DNA of 64,000 nt from Paulinella micropora (lineage: Eukaryota > Cercozoa > Imbricatea > Euglyphida), in contig BJOX01000047.1 in the NCBI GenBank assembly GCA_009731375.1, positions 218,574-282,573 on the forward strand. Reading direction: 5' to 3'. Both the position numbers and the translations under genes were made by a program. A model generated the notes under the pieces. That model did no database searches, was not told the DNA's origin, and was given only the letters and a program-made list of their open reading frames with translations. Of the stretch, positions 28,862 through 38,855 are shown in pieces. How positions within the stretch are numbered: the first letter of the stretch is position 1; each line of letters begins with the position of its first letter.

Positions 28862-30482
28862 GGCATTACCACCGCCACCGCAATATCAATATATTATGCC
28901 ACCACAGCAGGGGCAACCACAAGCACCGCCATTAGGAGCACCACACCAAGCACCGCCATTTGGAGCACCACCACAAGCACCGCCATTACCTAATTTAGGA
29001 GATGAAGCACCATTGAAAACGAAAGAGCAATATGAGGAAGGAAAAAAGCAAAAGCAGAAAGATATTGAAACACTGAAATTAGCAGGATATACAGATAAGT
29101 TCATAAAAAAGATGAGTCGTAAAGACTTACAAAAAGCCAGTCAAGATATTCAGATGGCTATAGCCACAGCGACATCTTTAGAGGAACAGAAAAAGCTAGC
29201 AAAAGAATATAAAGAAAAACTTGAAAAGGAAGAAAAGAAGGCAGAAGAAAAGGTAAGCATTTTGAACATTTACAAATTAATCAATTTTTAATATCAGCAT
29301 TTTCAAAAACTTATCACCCAAACATTACTATAAAAGAGTTAGCACAGGCTTTAAAAAAGAGACTAGATAGTGATGGACATAAAAAATTAAATTACAAAGA
29401 CACTTCAAAGTGGATTATTGACATGATTAAAAGGTNNNNNNNNNNCGATCAAAAGGTTTAATATTGATGTTGGAAATGAAAAGGAAAACGTAAAAAGAAA
29501 AGTAGCGGATTATGCTAGATATGAAGATTATATGGGTATTAATGTGCAAAAAGGTAGTGGAGCGAAGACATTAGAAGAATTAATTGATAAGGTATTTTCA
29601 ATAGCGAAAATAAAAAAATATTTAATCCGCAAAGATTGGAAACACACAATGAATAAAAAGGACTTTGTAAATACTCTAACGAACAAAATGACGATATACC
29701 CAAATGTTGATAAACAAGTTTCAAATGATTTGAATATTGACGAGGGAACGCCACTGGAGGGGGTTCCACCCCCTACCATACCCCCGAGCGTCGCGGAGAC
29801 ACCTCTACCACAGCCATTAGAGCCGGCAACAGATACGACTACACCGCCAGACCGAACACCACCAGAGGATACGACCATACCACCGAGAACAAGTTCTGCG
29901 GAGCAGAACATCGTGGCAAAGCCACTCATCGCGGAGACACCAGAACCACAACAAGCAGAGCCAGAGCAACCACAGCAAGAGGGTGAGGGGCGGGGACTAA
30001 TGACTTATGAAATAAACAACATAATGAAAAAATATGGATGGTATCTCGGAGCAATAGCCAGTGATGAAATCTATAAGTTGAAGCCCGGAAGCAGAAAGCG
30101 ATACGGATTTATTATGAATACAGACCCGAGCAACAAAAAAGGACAGCACTGGATGGCAATATGGATAAGTCTAGATAAAGACAGGAGTGTTGAAGTGTAT
30201 GACCCTTTGGCTGAATATCAACCGACTGAAGACTTTCAACAACAAATGAAACAACTAATAGATAAAAGCCACCCCGATAGTTATTTGTTAATGAAAGTTA
30301 ATCAAGTAAAAGAGCAGAGTGATACGAGCGACACATGCGGATGGTTTGCTATGAGGTTTTTAATGGAGCGAGCGAAAGGTATTAAATTTAAATTTGCCAG
30401 CGGTTATACAGACTTAAAAGAAGAAGAAGCGGAGAAATTAAAAGCACAGAATGGTTATGGTAATTTTGATACATACATTTGA
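28862..30482 (+). CDS. adenain/Ulp1-like cysteine protease with long N-terminal extension, broken by gap and frameshift
   Basis: The C-terminal domain (about 30000-30440) shows GQHWMAIWISLD (catalytic His), VEVYDPLAE (Asp), and QVKEQSDTSDTCGWFAMRF (Gln and Cys), the pattern of adenovirus-type/Ulp1 maturation proteases of PLVs and Polintons. Upstream, the same frame continues from 29446 through RFNIDVGNEKENVKRKVADY. Before the 10-N gap at 29436-29445 (flanks GATTAAAAGGT/GATCAAAAGGT overlap) it joins KKLNYKDTSKWIIDMIKR, and after a one-base shift near 29250 a Pro-rich N-terminus with PPQAPPLGAP repeats. The whole would be ~540 residues. It matures capsid proteins in related viruses. The shift may be a sequence error. 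Confidence 0.7.
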
Positions 30483-30511
30483 TATTTTCTAATATATAGA
30501 TTTTTGAGGTT

Positions 30512-30539
30512 GTAGGTGGTTTTTATAAAAAGCACCTAC
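30512..30539. terminator. hairpin after the protease gene
   Basis: GTAGGTGGTTTTT faces AAAAAGCACCTAC across AT: 13-base arms with one mismatch, 30 bases after the protease stop. It marks the last PLV-like sequence before composition changes at 30541. Confidence 0.45.
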
Positions 30540-30540
30540 G

Positions 30541-32015
30541 ATGGAGTACAAGGGAGGTCGTGCGAGTGGTTCTGAAGAGGAAGAGTATGAGCTAGTCATT
30601 ATGGAGGGTGGAGAGGATGCAATGGAGGGAAACATTGAAAGTGGGGAAAGAATAATTGCTCGTGAAGCTGAGCAAGAGGGCGAGGAGGAAAGTGAGCCTC
30701 AAACGGAGCAAAGTGACAACAAACCCTTGGAACAACCCACTAGAGCCCGTGGGGGGGGGGGTGGGGGGAACTGTCGAGTGCTCAATTGGCTCGAAACACA
30801 CTCCGAGACAGACCCCACAACCCTCCACAACGCACTCTCACTAGTGCTCAACACCCCGACACCTCTACAACAACAACTCCTGCCCTCACAACCTCACCAG
30901 ACACGCAACGCGTGCAACCCTCACCATTGCAACCAAAACCCTCGCAATCAAAAGAGAAAGAGAAACGGAAAGAACAAGAGAAACCGACACCCACACCCCC
31001 TCAGAACTTTAGACAGAGAAAGAAAGAATCACCACATCCCACTACATCCACTCCTCAGAGCAACACAACAGGCCCACTAACCATTCGTTGTCAAGGGCTA
31101 AACTGGAAGGGAGAGCAGTGTGGAGTTAAGTTTGGAAAGGGGGGGAGTTGGGGTAAAGCGGGGAAGGAAGCAAAAAGGCTAGCGTATGCAGATTTGTGCG
31201 GGTATCATGCTCGCCAAGATCCCCTATTTCCGTCTATTGATCTGTCACAAGACCCGTCACGTCGCCCACGCCCTTCCCGTGACTATCCATCAGAGAGTGA
31301 AATGATCCGAATACTGAGAGAGAGGGAGGGAAAGGGGGCGAGTGCACAGCAAGTTTCGCTCAAAGATACGGCAAAACCCGGGAAGAAAGACTCGCTAAGT
31401 TCCGCAAATATCGGGGGAAAAGACATTGAAGCAAAGTGTCGAAAAACCGGTAAGAAAGTAGTTAGTTCAGTTTCACGGAATGATGCTGTTTTGCCAGGGA
31501 ACGACGCAAGGACAGGCGGGAATAGAGCTGAAGGGGAGACTACATTCACTGAGGCTGTTGAGCGTGCAAGAGGGACAAGAGAGGGAAAGTCTTGGCCCCC
31601 ATCGCTACTGCCACAAGGTCCGTCCCCCTTAGATAGAGTAGGAGACAGTGTAGAATCACAAGCACATCAGGCAAGTGACACACACACACACGAAACACCT
31701 GTGGGAAAGAGCAGTATAAGAGACACAGAACACGGAAAGGTGATAGGCTTTGAAGACTTTAAGAGAATAAGTGAACAGCTGAATAACCTGTGTATAATAG
31801 ACGATGAAACAGGAGACATCGTGAGAATGACGACGAGGGAAGGAGAGAGAGTGGCTGAAGCAGACGGACTGCTGACAGATGTGGTTTGGGCTGTTAACGG
31901 AGTATTTCTGAAGCATGCAGCAGGCACACCACTGACCACGAGAGAAAAAGTCATAGAGAAAAGAGCAGCTAAGAACACTCAAAGTACGAAAGCTAAGGAA
32001 AGAGCTAAGACTTAG
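30541..32015 (+). pseudogene. gag-like 5' region of the copia element, frameshifted at a G-run
   Basis: A first frame (MEYKGGRASGSEEEEYELV) runs to a run of G near 30750; after a one-base shift there the second frame continues to 32015. The joined product has an acidic N-terminus, a Ser/Thr/Pro/Gln-rich middle, and a small Cys/His motif (CQGLNWKGEQC ... LCGYHARQDPLF) that could bind zinc. Typical gag features are not certain; I place it in the copia element because plus-strand copia coding follows directly. No 5' LTR was found between here and the PLV. Confidence 0.4.
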
Positions 32016-33161
32016 TGGGAGTGTGAGTACAGACATAGCGAAGGACATCCAAGACCTGAGAAGACTGAGATAGCTAGGCTGCTATACGCACTGATGAAGG
32101 AAGCAGAACCGATAGTAGTGAAAGAGGGATTGTGTTACGACCCAGACGGCAAAGAAAACGAGTTTTACTCAGAACCTTTTAGCCATAATAGATTATGGGG
32201 TACTTGACATGGCCAAGAATCACGACAATCAATTTGCCCTTTCGATAGTGAGATCGATGCCCCACTTGATGAAAATCTGGCACGAGGTAGAAGCGAGGGG
32301 TGGTACGTTGAACGCATATTTGCGTAAGTTACACTCAGGCGATGCCCATAAGTTCTTCAGTCCAGAACAGGCAGCACAGAAGAGGAAAGAGTTTAATAGG
32401 AAGAGACGGGAAATAGACGGACACTCAGACCCAGAAGAGGATGATGAGTATGATCCGGAAAACCTAGAACACTCCAGAACCTCAGATGAGATTTGGGCAG
32501 GTATACCCATAAGCTATAGATCGTACTGTGAAGCACGAGATGAGCTGGACTGGATGTATGAGGAGAGATTCGAGCGAGAAAGGAAGGACAGGCTCCAGAA
32601 GAAAGAGAAAGAGGAGGACGAGGAGCAGGATCACAACATGGTAGACGACAGCAAGATGGTAGGTCGAAAAGAAAAGATGATAGTGCAGGACAGTGGATCG
32701 TCAAGAGACATAGCTTGTACACCACACATCTTGCGCAACGTTCGAGAGATAGAACCCGTCAGCTTAGTCACCGGAAACGGAGAGAGTACAGTGAGAGACA
32801 TGGAGGAAGCACGATTGACAAGAATCGATGGATCGGGAAAGCCAGATTTGGTAAAGAAAGATATGTTGTTAGACACTAGAGTACCGGTTCACAGGAAACA
32901 TGGATCACAACCACCATCGGTCTATCATTCACCAGAACGGGCAACTACTAATCCTCAAACACCCCATAAGGATAAAAGAAAGTGACGTGATCGTGAGGGG
33001 GAGACTTACACGTGCTCTACCGCTGGGACAATGAAAAGGATAAGCCCCTCAACATAAACGAGCGTTTCGACCCCAATGTGAAAGAGAGAAAGAAGAAGAC
33101 GGGGTAGAAGGGGCGGGAATCCCCAAAGAGAGAGAAAAAGAGAGCAAACAAGCGACAGTAA
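32016..33161 (+). pseudogene. Ty1/copia gag-protease region, interrupted by the TIR transposon
   Basis: The main frame 32209-32985 reads MAKNHDNQFALSIVRSMPHL, a gag-like helical part with a Glu/Arg-rich middle, then VQDSGSSRDIACTPHIL, the D-S-G-(A/S)-(T/S) active site of a copia-type aspartic protease, followed by VTGNGESTVRD. A further frame continues to the insertion point at 33161. Before 32209 a different frame (TEIARLLYALMKEAEPIVVK) shows that the element has frameshifts. The integrase and RT halves continue at 61747. Confidence 0.65.
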
Positions 33162-33732
33162 CACATCTCTAACTTTGGAAAGGACTTGTCCCTTTTGCCA
33201 CTTTTGCCACCGGCAACTATTAAAACCATAGTGGCAAATTTCGGTAAGGTTTATATGTTTATCTTGATAATTTGTGTTGGTACATGTCTGATTAATAAAA
33301 ATCAATTTTGAATGTTTTTTCAAGTAGCCAGGATCACTAGATCAGCAAAAGTATAGCAAAATAGTGGCAAATATTTTTACTGATTAATTACTTCTTATTT
33401 ACCACTTTTCTGCTGGATTTTTACTGTGATTTCAAAGCATTAAGTTGAATTAAGTAATATATTAATTAAAAAAATCAATTTTACATCATATTACATCATA
33501 CATCACAATTGTGCGGGTGGCACCAGCACTTGAAATTTGTGAAACTTGCCACTCGAAATTAGTTAAAGTCATTAATACATATGTGGCAGAAAGAAACCTA
33601 GCCCGGCAGATTTTACTGCTTGATTCATTTAAAGCAGCACGGAAAAGCTAAATTTAATTTAATTTTCAATTATTAATAAATAATTTATCATAGTCAATTA
33701 ACTTTTCCGGTGTGACGTCACACTTCAAGTTG
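33162..33732. repeat. left terminal inverted repeat
   Basis: AT-rich, with TTGCCACTTTTGCCACCGGC near the outer end and the perfect palindrome GTGTGACGTCACAC (a CRE-like TGACGTCA core) near the inner end at about 33712. It matches 61174-61742 inverted. Confidence 0.85.
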
Positions 33733-33961
33733 CAATTTACTTAAACACTGTTTTAATAAAAATATTTGTCATCAGCATTGTTTTTTTTCACGATTCAAAG
33801 TAATTATTACTAAATATCAGTACTAATATGTTGAATAACAGAAAACAGTGCAATCAATAATTCTAAATTTTACGACTTAGGAAAATTAGCAGTACTAATA
33901 CTGCTGTGAAGGCAGACGATTACCAACGGAGGAACTGACTAAAAAGTTGTTGTTGGCGGAG
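33733..33961. other. AT-rich, 3' flank of the Lys/Asn-rich gene
   Basis: No frame of note; the stretch probably holds the polyadenylation region of the minus-strand gene at 33962. Confidence 0.4.
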
Positions 33962-36690
33962 CTATTCCTGCCGCAAATGATGCTCGTGATCGATTCTTCT
34001 CTGCTCTTGCAGAAAATGATATTGCAACAAAGATTGTTGCTGCTGTCCTTGCATAGAAGGGCCAGGCGATGCAAGCGGTGGCGTGTTGGACTTCGACAAA
34101 CTTATCTGTTGGAACGGTTGGATTTGAAAAGGATTGTTTTCTTCCTCTTCGTCTTCCTCTGTGGACTCTTGTTGCTGAACAGGCCTCTTCAATTTTTTGT
34201 TCCCACTTTTGCGCGAACTGGTACTTGTGTCCACTGCAACGTCCGACTTAGCTTTCAAATTGATCTCGTTACGAAGGGATGAGAATTCAGAGGACAATTT
34301 GGTAAGCACATCGACTAACTTAGCGCTATCATCCCTTGAGGCCGTAGAATGAACTTTCAAAGCAGATTGAACCGCGCTGTTGACAATCGATGCCACATCT
34401 ACGATGGGCGTTGCAGACGCTGAGGGGCCGGGCGGTGTGGAATCTGATGACGGCAACTCAACGTTACTTTCACTGCCGACTTCCGTCTTACGCTTCTGTT
34501 TTTTCTTTGAAACCTTTTGCTTTTTTGGTTGCTTCTGCTTGATGGGTTTGACGGGAAGTGGTGGTACCGCATCTTCCACCACGATTTCCACTTTTGGTGT
34601 ACTCTTTGGCAATGTACACTCCCTCTTCGGCCGGCCAGTGTCTGAGAGTTGGGTTGACTGTGGCTGATCCCCCATCCACACGAAGTCGTACACCACGGGA
34701 AGTTGCTCAGTGGGAGTATTTTCACCTGCCATAAGTTGTAAGTCCTGCGTAATCTCTGTGTTCCACTTTTCTGATGTCATAGTAGCCTTCGCTTCTTTGG
34801 ACATCTCAGGGTCGAGTACACTCAAAGAGGCGATTTGATACTGCGCAAAGACCTTGCCTGTGGTCTTATCCTGCACTATGCGCTGAATCAAAACGGACTT
34901 TGATAAATCAGTGATATCATTCGAGCCAGAGTTCAGAAATTGCCGGGATAGCTTGCAGCCGGGTCTGCAAGCAAAATATGGCAATTGAAATTCAGATGAA
35001 AAACTAGCAAGTGAATACCCGACTGCGGTTAACACCTCCTTCTCACGGCTGATTAGAGTTGATCTGGGCTTGATAACAAGGTTCTTAAGATTGCGTGAAA
35101 TGAGAGACTCCAACACCGCGTAACTCTCCCGTTTGCCGGTTGTGGCATTGCGATAATGCAACACCGTATCGGTAGCGGTTGCGGCGCCTTCAAACTTGTA
35201 CATGCGCGATTCGTGGCAGACTAGTTCATCGGAGGGGGGCTGGATGTTCTCTTGTTTGTCTTTTTTTGTGCTCTCTTCTTTCTTTGTACCCTTGTCGCTG
35301 TCATTGTTGTTGTTGTTGTTGTTGTTGTTGTCGTTGTTGTTGTTGTTGTCGTTGTTGCCGTCGTCGTTGTTGTTGTTGTCCTTGTTGTTGTTGTTGTTGT
35401 TGTTGTTGTCGTTGTTGTTGTTGTCGTCGTCGTCGTTGTTGTTGTTGTTGTTGTTGTTGTCCTTGTTGTCGTTGTTGTTGTTGTTGTCGTTGTTGTTGTT
35501 GTTGTCCTTGTTGTTGTTGTTGTTGTTGTTGTTGTCGTTGTAGTTGTTGTTGTTGTTGTTGTTGTTGTCGTTGTCCTTGTTGTTGTTGTTGTCCTTGTTG
35601 TTGTTGTTGTTGTTGTTGTTGTTGGTGTTGGTGTTGTTGTCACCTTCTTTCTTTGGCGGGGTTTCATCGTTCAACTCTCGCAGTGCCTCTGCTCTTTCTT
35701 TTTCCTTTTCCTCTTTCTCTCTCTTCTCTCTCTCCTCTTTGTCTTCCTGTTTTTTTTCTTCTCTTTCTTTGTCCTGTCTGTCTTTTTCTTCTTGCGCTTC
35801 TCTGTCTTTCTGTTCCTTGTCCAGCCTTTCTTTCTCGCGCTGTTGTGCTTTCTTTGCTGTGTCATCTTGTATCTTCTTCAGCTCAACTTCTTTCTGCTTC
35901 GCCTCTTCTTCTGTCAACGTCTCTCTTTCCACTTTTCTTCTCTTCTTCTTAGTGCCTTCTGTTTCCTTGTCATCTTTTCGTCGTTTGTTTTTGTTTGTTT
36001 GCTTCTTCTTCTTCTTTGCCTCATCTTTGTTTGTCACTGGCTCCTCTTGCTCTGCCTCTGGCTTCTCTTTCCCTGCCTCTGGCTTCTCTTTCTCTGCCTC
36101 TGTCTTGTCGTTCTCTGGTTTCTCTCCCTCTGCCTTGTCCTCTTTCTTCTCTTTTTCTTTCTTCTTTTTTTCTTTCTTCTTCTTTTCTTCTGTCACTTCA
36201 GCTCTCTTGGGTGGGTTTCTCTGTCTTTTGCCCTCTGTACCCCCTTCCTCCCATCTCTCTGCCTTAAGGGGCTTCAAGTTCCTGTAACGAATAGTTAGTC
36301 CTCCTACCTGGTTATGCCACATGGCTTCTGTAGGCCAGTCCCACAGAACAGACTTGGCCTCATGGTACGACTCCTGATCTATGTCTGTCCCCCAAACAAA
36401 CTTGTTGTCGGCCCCAACCGCCCCCAACACTGTCCAGTTGTCCTCTGCGTTGGCCGCAACCCACACGGTGCCATCCACATGTCTGCGCCAGCCAAAAAGC
36501 TCAAGGACCTGCAGTTGTCACACAAACCAGCAACACAGCATGAGACTCCAGAGCAAGTTGAAGCAGCAGGTACCTTCAAAGTCATACTGGGACTTTGCGT
36601 CTTGCCTCGGGGCAGGATTGTCAAGGTCTCCCGAAAGGTCTGTGACCCCAAACTCAAAAAAGGTTCACCGGTCGAAGTGGAAGTTTCCAC
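33962..36690 (-). CDS. transposon-encoded Lys/Asn-rich protein, probably spliced
   Basis: The main exon is open from about 36516 to 33962 (~850 residues). It begins VLELFGWRRHVDGTVWVAAN, preceded by CAACTGCAG (acceptor); an upstream piece ending PSMTLK followed by GTACCT (donor) at about 36576 splices to it in phase, with a 60-base intron. The N-terminal ~80 residues (WGTDIDQESYHEAKSVLWDW) look folded; then come a long Lys/Glu coiled coil, an Asn-rich tract encoded by (GTT)n (35300-35640), a folded-looking middle (SLISRNLKNLVIKPRSTLIS), a basic stretch and a Gln-rich end. It is divergent from the transposase gene and may be its partner or a DNA-binding accessory. No family is recognised. The 5' end is not fixed. 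Confidence 0.55.
35300..35640. repeat. (GTT)n trinucleotide repeat coding for poly-Asn
   Basis: Plus-strand TTG/GTT repeats with scattered GTC encode long Asn runs with some Asp and Lys in the minus-strand gene. The reading frame stays open through the tract, consistent with a coding microsatellite. Confidence 0.8.
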
Positions 36691-36860
36691 TACAATGCCT
36701 GTATTTTACCTTTTTTCTGGACCGGATGCCCAATTCTTGACCTTTTTTCCAGTCAAAAGGGGGGTGTGCTTGAGGGGTGCTGTGCATGACCATGTGTTAA
36801 AACTGCATGCTTTCTTGGAGAGATTTTTGGCACAGTTTGTCCTAAGACTGTTTCCTCCAT

Positions 36861-37259
36861 GATTCTAGTTTTTTTTTTTGCTGCATTTTACGTTTTGACA
36901 CCGTTCGTGCTTGCTTTTAGAAAACGGTCGGCAACTTGGTTTGCCGACCCGTTTTGGACGCAGTGCTTTCCTTATCTTCTGCTTGCTTCTACACTGAAAC
37001 GAAGGTATGCAAATTGAATTATTTCATGCACTCTGTTGCTGGCACTGATTGAAATTGCATGCATTTGCTTGCATGTCTGTGTACTCAGAACTTGGTCGGC
37101 AACTTCGTGTTTGCCGGCCATGTTTGCTCCTCCCTGCTTTATGTGAAGCCAGGTCCTTTTCGCAACGACTGCTCATATGTTGTTGTCATGTTTTGTCTTG
37201 GTAGTGATAACTGTGTACTTGGTTTGCTTGCAGACTGTGTCTGAGTGCTCCAGACGTGA
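36861..37259. promoter_or_regulatory. intergenic region with GGTCGGCAA hairpins
   Basis: The word GGTCGGCAA occurs near 36926, 37094 and 37260. The first two are followed after 6-7 bases by TTGCCGACC or TTGCCGGCC, making 9-base hairpins; the first extends to AAAAC/GTTTT. The same word starts two units on the other side of the LINE (57221 and 57460). It could be a transposase or regulator binding site between the divergent genes. Confidence 0.45.
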
Positions 37260-37407
37260 ACTTGGTCGGCAAAACACACACACACACATACATACATACA
37301 TACATACATACATACACACATACATACGTACATACATACATACATACACACACACACATTACATAACATACATACATACATACATACATACGTACGTACA
37401 TAAGCTT

Positions 37408-37495
<88 letters not shown>

Positions 37496-37520
37496 GCTCG
37501 CTCTCTCTCTCTTTTTTTAT
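37260..37520. repeat. microsatellite unit 1: GGTCGGCAA-(AC)n-(CATA)n-AAGCTT-(CT/CTTT)n
   Basis: The unit starts GGTCGGCAAAACACAC, has CATA repeats, AAGCTTTC and then CT and CTTT repeats, ending where the LINE 3' end begins. Two more units with the same order lie at 57221-57775. Confidence 0.8.
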
Positions 37521-37759
37521 TGATTTTGCTAAAATTATTGTACAATGAGAAAGACAGTATTCCCACCCAAACCCGTAGCGGTTGCGGGGCGCCTGCACTA
37601 CCACCACCAACATCAGGGACACCGACTAAGCGGGTTTGATGGCTGGGGGAGCATTTGGCCTTGAGCGAATGGCAGCCCGCTAGGATCTGTGCGCAAACGG
37701 TCCGGAGACACAGATGCACGTCGTAGAAAGGGTAGAGATAGAGAAGGAGAGAGAGAGAT

Positions 37760-37807
<48 letters not shown>

Positions 37808-38855
37808 AGAGATAGAGAGAAAGAGAGCGAGAGAGAAAGAACGAGAGAGAAAGGACGACAGAGAGAAGGGACAGCCGATAGCCTACAGGAACCCCCCGAG
37901 CAACACACAAACCTAGTAACCGGCTGGCACAGGCCAATTCAGACCGGGAAGAATCTTCCCGGAAGCGAAGCAGCCAACACGTCCCGGCGCATCTGGGCCC
38001 ATTCGTCCAGGTCGAAGCGGGACTCCCATCCAGCGCCAATCCATGGGCGACCAGTCGTAGACACACCGATCCTGACTCGAGCAGGCCCACAGGGCACCAG
38101 CTGAATCGCAGGAACGCCAGAGAGAGAGAGCGCAACAAGGAAGAGAGAAAGAGAGGGGGGCCGGTCGTAGAGGAGAAAGAGAGGGAACAGAGTGAAAGGG
38201 ATCCCACAAGGGAGCGCGGTCCAAGGCAAGAGGCCGCGCTTAAGCCTGGTCCGTCCGTCCCACCCAGGAAACATCCCCCCCACAGACCAGGAAACCAGCA
38301 GAGACGCTGGAAATTTGAAAAAACCGAATCCCGACAAGAGAGAGAAGACAGAAGAAGCACAGTCAACCCTAGACTAGTCCTCCATCCCCATGACTATGCA
38401 GCTCCCTGAGAAGGGGGGGACACAGACAGGACGGATTACCCTCCCAGAGACTCAAAGCGGGCGGAGGCTAGGTCGGGAGAAAAAAGAGGCGGAAGGCTGG
38501 ATGGGGGGGGGGAGAGGAATTCAAAACTCTAGCCAGGGCTAGGCCCCTTCGGTTCCGTGGCCCCGAGGAGAGGTGGGATTCGATGGGGAGTCAAGGGTGG
38601 GAGGAAAAGGAGACTCCATAGGCAAGCTAGTGTGCCAGTGGGTCGTCTGACTTGCTGGTGGGCTAAGCGAGCCACAGGAGACCCTCTCCTCCCACATCTA
38701 CGGGATCGGTGCGATGGATTTTCGTCCCCCCTTGGACTCAGCTTCGGTGGGATACCTTGGGCCTCTGGTGGACTTCCTTCTCCGCCTCTCCGCTCGCCTC
38801 CCGCCTCTGGACAAAGCAACAAAGGGGACCAGGTAGGGCGAAGGAGCACGCCCAC
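37521..38855 (-). other. 3' untranslated region of the giant LINE
   Basis: Downstream of ORF2 on the minus strand no credible frame is seen. The stretch contains a (CT)n/(GA)n run at 37735-37860 and ends with AATAAAA, a possible poly(A) signal or template end. Confidence 0.5.

Noticed and set aside
31283-32048. Minus-strand frames opposite the copia gag region
   Set aside because: They lack motifs and lie antisense to coding with a Cys/His motif and Lys/Glu-rich composition.
35196-35952. Plus-strand Cys-, Leu- or Val-only frames
   Set aside because: They are translations of the (GTT)n repeat in other frames of the Lys/Asn-rich gene.
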